This document shows positions 22,801-30,757 of a stretch of DNA of 36,039 nt, one piece after another. The stretch is from assembly GCA_002751075.1 (NCBI GenBank), contig NAOQ01000112.1, forward strand, positions 77,089-113,127, written 5' to 3'. Under the pieces are notes generated by a model, which had not been told where the DNA came from, made no database searches, and worked only from the letters and a program-made list of their open reading frames with translations. A program made the translations under genes and the position numbers. Each line of letters opens with the position of its first letter. Position 1 is the first letter of the stretch. This stretch comes from Ichthyophonus hoferi (taxonomy: Eukaryota; Opisthokonta; Ichthyosporea; Ichthyophonida; Ichthyophonidae).

Positions 22801-24872
22801 GTTGCCCGACAACATGGGTGTACTGACCAATTGATTGCTAGGTGAGACAGCACTTTTGACCTGTAGTGGCGTAGTGTAATCCAATGAGGGTTGATTGGTA
22901 TCATCCATGCTAGTGCATAAGCCAATTATTTGTAATGAAAATAAAAACCATTGGCTACACAAATAGGTCAACATAAAAGGATCATTTAAAAGTTTAAAGA
23001 GATTAAGAGAAAAACAAAAATCAATACACCTTCACTGTCACCAATGCACTTATAAAACCTGCGCACAAATATGCACGCATCTATATCCTTGATATTGGTT
23101 ATGTAAAAATAAAACTTCATATATATTTAAAAAACAAAAGATGATTTCATTCTCTTTACAATTCATCTCTATAATAAACATGTTGGTCTTGTAAGTACAA
23201 ATGGCCTTACCTCGTAGCCTATACATCAAACTAATTTAACTATATAGAATTGGGTGGTGGTACCATGGAAATAATATGTGTAGACGTGCATGAATATGTA
23301 TGTGTGATCAGCGACGCGAGTGTGCATGTATATGGGGGTAGGTATGTACTTTCACATCTATATACTTATGTATATATGTATGTGTATGTGTGCATGTACG
23401 CATATGTCGTGAGGTGTCAATAAAACTATGAGGAGTTATGTGGCGTTACAATGTATATGATCCCCTTTTTTGGAATATAATTGCATATTTCCGGTTTTTT
23501 TAAAAAAACAAATATGGATTAAAAAGCAATTAAATCCCAATTCCTTTAATTGCTCAATGCAATTAATATATTATTATCAATGGTGACTGGCTTGCTAGTT
23601 GGCCATGGTTGTCGTATGAAAGTCTAATGCGGTAGGTATCCTGCAGTCTATAACATAGTATTACATACTTAAAAGCAGTGAAAAATAACCTTTAGAATTA
23701 TTTAGAGGAAGAGAATCCTAGCCCTAGATATTATATCTAGTTTATCAATGAAAATACAGTCCACCCACTGGTATACAACTAGATAATCAACGGCCATCAC
23801 AGTATCCTATTGTACCTCAAATGACGTCACCTCAGGAGAAAGTCCTTCATTTTTTTTGGAGAGAGTGGGAGAGGGCCCAGAAAACGGTGAGGGACTCCTA
23901 TATAAACCCCATTCCCAGTCAGTTATAAAACCAATGAGAACGACATGTAGATTGTAGACACCAATCAAGTATCAGTCTCTCGTCATATAGATAGATTAAT
24001 CACTCACACAACAACACTTGAACAAACATACAGATCTACATATATATACACACGGAAATATCCAGAGTATTGATGCTTATATATAAATATATATATAAAC
24101 CCGAGATGGTTAAAAAGTAAATAGAAATGGAACAACTCGATGGAAAATGCAATGCTGTACAAAATTATTGTCAAATAGTGTGCTTAATCATGGTTCCTAC
24201 GTTCACATGTATGCTTACGTATAATACAACGTATATATGATAGTATGTATGTATGCACACATGTATGATAGTATGATAGTAGGTATGAAAGTATGATGGC
24301 ATGATAGTATGTATATATGCAAAAAAATATAACTATATGCAAGTGTATATTTAAAGTAATAGATAAGAAATACATCCAATACTATACTTGTTTAAAGTAG
24401 AAGCTGAGGCCAGACTGTCGCCTGAATCAAGATTTTTCTTCTTATTCTTGAACCGAGCCAGCTATGAAAATCCTTTATGTCATTAAATTAAAATTATATA
24501 TTGGTTCGCCTAATGGTCACATGCATACTATAATTTAACTTAGGCGTGTCCTATTCTTTACAGGTAACGTGGTAAACCAGTGCATAGTGCTCTGTCATGA
24601 GCAATTGCTTTCTCACTTGGGTTTGTATGTGTTGGCATCCAAACTATCATTGTTATAGCCATATATAAGGCAAACGATTGAGCCCGATTAGCAGAAGCAT
24701 GCAATAAAGGATCGCAGACTGCAAAGAAAAGAAAAGCCATATCTTTTTCTCTAGATTACTCCATATATACATCTTCCTCTTATTATACTCCCCTTTATAA
24801 ATATGATAGAGCACATACTTTTTGAGAGGCCTGAAGAATCTTCTTCTGCCTTTCTAGGTCTGAGTCGCTCAT
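13848..24872 (-). CDS. Large coiled-coil protein with C-terminal CAP-Gly domain, golgin-like N-terminus
   Basis: Predicted microtubule-binding tether of 1417 residues. Exons read leftwards: 24819-24872, 24388-24461, 22603-22909, 21835-22286, 21133-21226, 20599-20811, 20105-20195, 19314-19489, 18361-18786, 16301-17701, 15161-16028, 14291-14324, 13848-13911. They total 4254 nt and all phases agree. Residues 1-32 are basic (RQKKILQASQKLARFKNKKK), resembling the GM130 N-terminus. Residues about 110-1180 are mostly heptad coiled coil rich in NQ, E and K, with an internal duplication in exon 9 (LTNQNTDMAAELSNKNTEI and LTNNNTEMIAELSHKNTEI). Residues about 1240-1345 are a basic S/T/P-rich linker. The CAP-Gly domain fills about 1348-1417, with FAPDIWIGLRLDTP, the GKHNGTV form of the GKNDG loop, and YFSCPDKYGVFF. 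The protein ends just after the domain. Donors of exons 9 and 10 have in-frame alternatives (end at 18391 or 16314). No precise orthologue is recognised. Confidence 0.85.
16043..16083. promoter_or_regulatory. CRE palindrome plus RFX X-box-like site in intron 10
   Basis: TGACGTCA (16043-16050) and GTAACCATGGAGAC (16070-16083) lie within 60 bp of the 5' edge of exon 11 of the CAP-Gly gene. The latter fits the X-box consensus GTHNYYATRRNAAC with one mismatch. A promoter here would give a short product from the in-frame ATG in exon 11 (MQLQRQEYEEK), lacking most of the coiled coil but keeping the CAP-Gly domain. Motif matches are visible; function is inferred. Confidence 0.35.
20340..20580. repeat. 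Degenerate minisatellite, CATACTATNATAC type
   Basis: Imperfect tandem units around ACAAACATACATACTATTAC in the intron downstream of exon 6 of the CAP-Gly gene (in the gene's direction). They are complementary in sense to the arrays at 20930-21125 and 24225-24325. Confidence 0.75.
20930..21125. repeat. Degenerate minisatellite, GTATGATAGTATG type
   Basis: Imperfect tandem units around TATGACAGTATGATAGTAGGTATG in the intron upstream of exon 6 of the CAP-Gly gene. Read on the same strand, it is the reverse-complement type of the array at 20340-20580. Confidence 0.75.
23822..23906 (+). promoter_or_regulatory. CRE plus TATA-like pair in intron 2 of the CAP-Gly gene
   Basis: TGACGTCA at 23822-23829 is followed 69 bp later by CTATATAAA (TATATAAA at 23899-23906), then a CCAAT at about 23941. 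The order suits a plus-strand promoter antisense to the host gene. No plus-strand coding frame follows, so any transcript would be non-coding. This could also be chance in AT-rich DNA. Confidence 0.25.
24225..24325. repeat. GTATGATAGTATG minisatellite in intron 2
   Basis: Same unit and orientation as the array at 20930-21125, lying in the intron between exons 2 and 3 of the CAP-Gly gene. Confidence 0.75.
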
Positions 24873-26437
24873 AGTCACCGCTCAACCCGTCTAGGTAAGT
24901 GAAACCAATTAGTAGGAAACAAGAGGAATAAGTAAGAATGATGGTAATAATACGCTATAAAAAGTCACTATTGGCCCAGTAGCCTAGGCCAATATTAAGG
25001 AATATCACTCCTAAGTTATGCGCCAAATCTCTCAAAAGGTTATCTATGTTTTCAAGTTAACGACAACTCGGGAGCTTGACGGTTATGCCTTATTTACCCA
25101 ATCGCATTTAAACAATGAAGTCAAATAACCCCTGACCGTCCAGAGCAGGTATGGATATTCCCAATCAACAACATGGAAATGGTTATTACATACCAATATT
25201 TCCTCATCTATGTATGTTTATAAATACAACAAGTATATGAATAAGACCATGCACACAAGGTACATTCGTCAACATAATACGGGGAATAATGCCAGAAATA
25301 GCCAGGTAACTGTTATTAATGACTTAAAATAATAAGATATTTATCTTCTTATTTATCATGTGCGTTTATAAAAACCAGGAAGGAAATTTTTACTTTAATA
25401 AAATACACTAGCACTTAGGCGAACACACACAGATACCGACTTATTGTTGCCTATTGCCTATGGGAATAAATTTAATACAACATAGCCAAAAAAAAAACAA
25501 TAAAAATACCTTATACAATTGACTCAAATCCTCTGAAAATTTAAATTATGTTGAACATTTACATATATCTATATTGCAAAATTAGGATATAGTCTGTTAA
25601 TCCCTGAAATATCATGCTATATCTTGCTATGGTTGGGTTGTAGTGCTAAGTAACTATAAATGGGTTAGCGTTGCGTTCAAGTTGCCTATAAATGCTGTTT
25701 AAACTATATTGGCGTATAAAAGTAGTCCTTTAAACTTGTACTAACCTGTTTTCCAGTTGTTTCCTTCTTTAAAAAAAACGATAAAATATATTGTGTATTA
25801 TTGATAACTATTTCAGTTCTTTGTTATTCCATATTTTAATTAAAACTGCAATAGGAAATAGTTGAAAAATATTTATCATTTTTTTACTATGAGCTGTGCA
25901 TCTACACAAGCCGCGTTTATTGGTCAATAATATACTTTTATTTCGTTGGCTTCTTGCTAATCAGCAATATATTATTGGCTCTTATGGGTATTTGGTATTT
26001 TACATGACTTTAATTAATTGGGATATGCTAATTTAATACACATCACTAGTCACCGTAATTTTATTAGTCGATTATTTTATTTATTTGAGTTAATTGGCTT
26101 CTTGTCAATTAGCGGTATCCAATTGATTCTTTTAGCCCTATTGGTGGTTTATATGCCGTTACGTGACGGGTGCAAGTTATCTATCACCAATTTACTGCTT
26201 ATTGCTTGTTGTTTATTAGACGTTAAATTATTTGTATATGGTTAATGCTTGTGGGTATGTTTTTCGCTTTCCATTATATTCATAGTCGTAATATAATTTG
26301 GTTGCCCAACGGACCATAAGCTGTACTGGTTTTCCCGTAACAAGAAAGATAAAGTGAGTGTAGGAAAGGAAAGAGAAAGAGAGTTCTGTATATACAGACC
26401 TGTTGCTGTATATATAAATACGCTTGTAATCACTTGT

Positions 26438-26575
26438 ATGTAGGGGTGTGTATGTTACATCAATTATGTGTGTACGGTATATATATTTATTACATGTAGG
26501 GGTGTGTATGTTATATCAATTATGTGTGTACGGTGTATATATTTATTGCATGTAGGGCTGTTTGTAGGGCTGTGG
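26438..26575. repeat. 56 bp tandem repeat, two full copies plus a partial third
   Basis: Units begin at 26438, 26494 and 26550, each starting ATGTAGGG. The first two differ at only a few positions. The third copy diverges soon after its start. Confidence 0.85.
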
Positions 26576-26659
26576 AAAGTATGTGGTGTGTTGCGTAGGA
26601 GATGTAGGTGAAGTATTATGATGAATAGATATTGGTGTAAAGCCGCGTAGGTATTGCTT

Positions 26660-26975
26660 GTATAATATTTACGTGTATGGTATATATGTAATGTATCTTT
26701 ATAGTATATATATATATATATAATTTTTATAACGTATATGTAGTGTATATATAGTGTATATAACGTATATGTAAGGTACATATAAAGTATATATAAAGTG
26801 TATGTAGGGTATATATAGGGTGTATATCGAGTATATGTAGAGTATATATAGGGTGTATATAGAGTACATGTACGGTAGAGATAGGGTAGAAATAGGTTGC
26901 CTATAGAGTATAATTAGGGTATATGTAAGGTATATATAGGCCATATATATAGTGTGTATACAATGTGTATATATG
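26660..26975. repeat. Degenerate GTATATA/GTATATGTAG array
   Basis: Some 300 bp of imperfect units of about 16-20 bp, such as GTATATATAGGGTGTATATA, between the 56 bp repeat and the FEZ-like gene. The open frames it shows on the minus strand are I/Y/T-rich repeat translations, not genes. Confidence 0.85.
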
Positions 26976-27359
26976 GCCTGTATAAGGAGAGTTATAATTG
27001 AAAATGTGAGAGGGATAAAGTAGATAGCATGTACATATATTTTGTGTGGGAAGAGGTTAAGTGTATACATGGCCCCATGCGATTCTTCTTAATGCCATCG
27101 CTCTGTATATATGTGCCCCTCTATGTCAAGGCAGTGTTCTACAAATATCTCATCTTGTTAAACACCCTAGGCCACTACTGACTCCTCTGTCCTCTTTCTT
27201 TTTTTACAAACACACACCCAATTTTATTTTTCTTTCCTATAAGGTATCTTCAACCCTTCTCGTAACCACAGGCCTGCCTATATTTATCCTATGTAATCAC
27301 ATGCGATATCATTTCTTGTTTACGGATCTGCACCTCTAAACCTTCGACATCTATACGAA

Positions 27360-27442
27360 TATACGACACATTCCCTCTTTTTTCTTCTTTTCTTCCTCTC
27401 CTTCCCTATCTCCCTCTCCTTCTCCCTTTCCTGCTCTTACAG
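27360..27442 (+). promoter_or_regulatory. Pyrimidine tract and 3' splice-site-like AG before the FEZ-like start codon
   Basis: About 75 bp that are almost all C and T end in CTTACAG at 27442, ten bases before the ATG at 27453. This is the best polypyrimidine-AG signal in the window, suggesting an intron in the 5' leader whose upstream exon lies in the spacer. A pyrimidine-rich initiator region is the alternative. Confidence 0.5.
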
Positions 27443-27452
27443 CCACACCAAC

Positions 27453-29303
27453 ATGTCTGACACTGAAGTAATGTCATCCCCTGTCTCTATTACGATAGAT
27501 CAAGATCTAGAAGTATCTCCATTACCCTCTCCACCCCTTTCCTCCTGTAGCCCCTTGCCATTGGAAGATGTGTCCCAATCAGATACATCGGATATGATTG
27601 AATATTCAGGTGGAGGGTTCCATGATATCAGTGACGTTGAGCCAGACCAATGGGGACATGACGAAGAGTATGATGACCAGTTAGAATTGGATGAATCTCA
27701 GACAGCCGCCCAGGTGAGACATCGCCTAGAAAGATTGATCTCACTCAGCGGGGACATACTAGGGGGCAACTTTGAGGCCCCATTACCAGCAACCCCCACT
27801 GCCCTAGAAGGAGAAGAGGAGGGGGAGAATGCAATGAAACCAACACAGTTTATATTGAAGGTAGAGAACAGCCAGGGTACGGTGGATCCTGAATCAAATG
27901 TACAATTACTAGAAAATCAGATCTATCAGATTAGCCCCCATCAGGACCCAATCCCACCAATAGAACTCATACTAGCAGTCTCCAATCAAAATGAATTCGA
28001 CTTAAAGATATGTTCAGACGATGGCTTCGGGGTACCTGTTGCTACTGGTGACGATAATGGTGATGAGTTTAATGACTTTGGTGACTTCGGAGATGTTAGC
28101 GATGACGGGTTTGAGGCGTATTTTCAAGATGGGGCTCAAGTTGAAGGTCAAGGAGATGACGGAGAAGATGCGTGGGCTTCGTTTAATAACCCAACCACCA
28201 ATCAGATACCTGCCATAATCCAATCGGATTCCTTTGATCACTTGTTGATCTCACAGGGAAGCAATACACATAGCACAATGGGCGATCCTAATGGTATAAT
28301 TACGTCGTGGTTTAACAAGATGGAACAAAATGATCTCTATACATGGTGTGGCGACTTGCTCAACTTTGTATTTCATAACAAGGGTGCCACAGATACTGCC
28401 AGCCCACCTGAAATTGGCATCACTAAAGATGCTCTTATCATATGCACACACGTACTGCGTGAAAATAGACAGCGGTTTGTGGTCTCAGAAGATCGCCATA
28501 AAGTATTTAATACTACCGGTACGTCTAAACCCCCAAGCGAAACAGCTGCAGCCAAAAAGCAAAAAAAAGCAACTCCTCCACTCTGTAATATCACTGGATC
28601 ACGCGTACAACTTCAATCGTTGAAAGCCATAGGATTCCGCATGGCTGACTTTAAAGAGGAGAGCAACCAATGGACTCAAGATCAGTTAAAACGACAGGCC
28701 TTAAAACACCTAACAAATCAAGAGCTGCAGAAAAGGTTGGCTGATGCGGAGCAACTGGTGAAACACTTAGAGAGTGACAATGCGCAGGCTTCAATTACAC
28801 ATAACATATTGGTGCATGAGAATAGTGTTAAACAATCCCTAATAGCCTCACTGCTAGAGCTGATTCGTCGTACTAAACATGTGCACAACACTCACACTCC
28901 CCCCGGCTCACCTAATGGTGCGTTGAAATTGTTGACTCCAGGGCCATCAAATAAGCCAATGAAAATTCTTCGAAATACAAATACTCTGATGATGAGCGCA
29001 TTAGGTCGATTTACTGGCCATGTGAGTGCCCCAAGTAGTCAACACAGCTCAACGTCATTAAGCAGCGCATCACGTAGTTTATGTAGCAGTCACGCAGGAG
29101 CCATTTCTAAAACTGGAATGACATTGCCGATAAGTGATCAGACCATTCGAAATGGGGTCCGATCTCAGCCCGTCCCCATTATCCCATATAAGGCCAATCT
29201 TGCTACCCCATCCTGTCTGCAGCTGGGGCCAGTGATTGACTCTATACTGGCCAATCAAGGTTCTGTACAGGACACCCTGGCCGACTATATTGCAACACTG
29301 TAA
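27453..29303 (+). CDS. FEZ/UNC-76-like kinesin adaptor protein
   Basis: Predicted 616-residue homologue of FEZ1/FEZ2/UNC-76, cytosolic adaptors that link cargo to kinesin-1. It is encoded in one uninterrupted frame. The N-terminal half is acidic and probably disordered. NEFDLKICSDD (about 178-188) recalls the FEZ NEFDEKLNVCF. Acidic FNDFGDFGDVSDDGF follows at about 204, and EDAWASFNNPTTNQIP at about 238 recalls EVWDALTDNYIP. A coiled coil at about 405-475 includes HENSVKQSLIASLLELI, parallel to the FEZ EVKNSFITVLIEVQ. The C-terminus PIIPYKANLATPS...DSILANQGSVQDTLADYIATL (joined here with a break) parallels the FEZ IPYEKKASPPS...NILFAMKEDNEKVPTLLTDYIL. The order is that of FEZ, but the protein is about 220 residues longer than human FEZ1. 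FGDF also fits adaptin-ear-binding motifs. Confidence 0.75.
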   Translation: MSDTEVMSSPVSITIDQDLEVSPLPSPPLSSCSPLPLEDVSQSDTSDMIEYSGGGFHDISDVEPDQWGHDEEYDDQLELDESQTAAQVRHRLERLISLSGDILGGNFEAPLPATPTALEGEEEGENAMKPTQFILKVENSQGTVDPESNVQLLENQIYQISPHQDPIPPIELILAVSNQNEFDLKICSDDGFGVPVATGDDNGDEFNDFGDFGDVSDDGFEAYFQDGAQVEGQGDDGEDAWASFNNPTTNQIPAIIQSDSFDHLLISQGSNTHSTMGDPNGIITSWFNKMEQNDLYTWCGDLLNFVFHNKGATDTASPPEIGITKDALIICTHVLRENRQRFVVSEDRHKVFNTTGTSKPPSETAAAKKQKKATPPLCNITGSRVQLQSLKAIGFRMADFKEESNQWTQDQLKRQALKHLTNQELQKRLADAEQLVKHLESDNAQASITHNILVHENSVKQSLIASLLELIRRTKHVHNTHTPPGSPNGALKLLTPGPSNKPMKILRNTNTLMMSALGRFTGHVSAPSSQHSSTSLSSASRSLCSSHAGAISKTGMTLPISDQTIRNGVRSQPVPIIPYKANLATPSCLQLGPVIDSILANQGSVQDTLADYIATL

Positions 29304-29648
29304 GATGATATATGCGGCAGGGCTGGGTGAAGTATGAAACTATCAAGGGAATGCATCCTTGTAGGATCTGGATGTCCGTTTGGTTTTGGCCTACACGGCG
29401 GATATGAAAAAATTTGATAACAGGAGGGTCTGTCTGAACATACGTAGCATAGTATCGTTATAAGAAAAATACCAAGCATGTTTTTATGTCAACTTTGTAA
29501 TTCAAATATACCTTCATTAATATCTAAGTATATTTATTTTATAGGCCCTGAACGAAAAAATTAAGAAAATGTACTTATATAGACGAATGATAAAATGGAA
29601 ATTGGTCGGGTCGAGGAGTCCAATTTCTTTGTTCTAATTGGCACATAA
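29304..29648. other. Intergenic, nothing recognised
   Basis: Downstream of the FEZ-like gene. AT-rich, with no gene, RNA or clear poly(A) signal that I can support. Confidence 0.4.
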
Positions 29649-29649
29649 G

Positions 29650-30410
29650 ATACTGCCCTCTGAATCTTACGGCCGCTATTAAAAGGCTTTTACGCTAGAT
29701 TGGTTACCAATAGGCAAGGATGTACATCTCTCATATCTAAGTATATATTAGCTTCTGGAAATCTCTCGAATATCAAAAGCAAGATACTGTTAAAAGCATT
29801 TGAGCTGGCATAATTACCACCAATGACGTAAGCCAAAAAAAAGAAACATCAATATTATTATAACAGTCAATGACAGTATCTGCCCCCAATTTTATAAGCC
29901 AATTAGCTGCGCTCCTGCACCTGCATGCCTAGTAGTGCTGACCGTATTGTTTAATCTTGTGTTTGCATAAAAGCATAAATATATACATTGTTACTATTAT
30001 ACAAACACGCCCGTATTTGCGTATTTATATATACTGCCCTCTGAATCTTACGGCCGCTATTAAAAGGGTTTTACGCTAGACTGGGTACCAATAGGCAAGG
30101 ATGTACATCTATCATATCTAAGTATATATTAGCTTCTGGAAATCTCTCGAATATCAAAAGCAAGATGCTGTAAAAAGCATTGAGCTGGCATAATTACCAC
30201 CAATTATGTAAGCCATAAAACAAAAAAAAACATCAATATTACCATAACAGCCAATGGCAGTACTTGCCCCCAATTTTATAAGCCAATTAGATGCTCCTCT
30301 GCACATGTTGGTCCATTTGGCTATTGAATCTCGTTGAAATAAAATCACAACCTGGGTACATATATATATTGTTATTATTGTGCAAATACAGGCGTGTTTG
30401 TATATTACCT
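29650..30410. repeat. Two-copy direct tandem duplication of about 381 bp
   Basis: The block starting ATACTGCCCTCTGAATCTTA at 29650 recurs at 30031. Similarity is very high over the first 200 bp (only scattered substitutions) and weaker, with small indels, over the rest to about 30030 and 30410. It lies between the FEZ-like and MBL genes and contains no coding frame. Confidence 0.9.
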
Positions 30411-30757
30411 GCATATAAAAATATATAAGCCGGCTTATTTGCATTACGTTTATATTTCTCTTTAGATACATAGGCTCTAGTGTACTTTCAGTTACTGTAA
30501 ATATTTTAAATCATATTTTTTCCACCTTTATTTATTAATCTATGCTCTATGCATCTCATAAGCCGGAGTAAACAATACACGATAAGATCTTACTTGTATT
30601 TTTATTGCTTTACTGAAAATCACCTCTACGGGCTCTCGTCTCGTCAGAATAAACCTGTCGCAACTACATCTGTGCATTCAGAAGTAAGACAATATATATC
30701 ATACTTATTTATATCAGACTAAAAAGAAGGTAAGTAATTAAGTGCACATACAACTAC
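30411..30757. promoter_or_regulatory. Upstream region of the MBL gene
   Basis: A consensus donor AAG|GTAAGT lies at 30729-30735, 23 bp before the start codon, but no acceptor at a workable distance is visible before the ATG. It may splice an untranslated leader into a downstream exon or be unused. Confidence 0.3.

Larger units (their letters stand above)
24873..27452. promoter_or_regulatory. Divergent spacer between the CAP-Gly and FEZ-like genes
   Basis: About 2.6 kb between two divergent start codons, so both promoters should lie here. I see no supported gene. The right half is filled with a 56 bp tandem repeat (26438 onward), a degenerate GTATATA array (26660-26975) and a pyrimidine tract ending at 27442. 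Sequences GGCTTCTTG...TCAGCAATAT (about 25950) and GGCTTCTTGTCAATTAGCGGTAT (about 26095, given in part) look like a diverged short duplication. Confidence 0.4.

Noticed and set aside
13848-24872. CLIP-170 or dynactin p150Glued as the identity of the CAP-Gly protein.
   Set aside because: Both carry CAP-Gly at the N-terminus; here the only CAP-Gly domain is at the extreme C-terminus.
26464-27070. Minus-strand frames of 105 and 123 codons rich in I, Y, T and H.
   Set aside because: They are translations of the degenerate GTATATA array.
27453-29303. Aftiphilin as the identity of the FGDFG-containing protein.
   Set aside because: The acidic FGDF motif fits, but the coiled coil and the C-terminal IPY...YI..L region match FEZ/UNC-76 in order and aftiphilin in neither.
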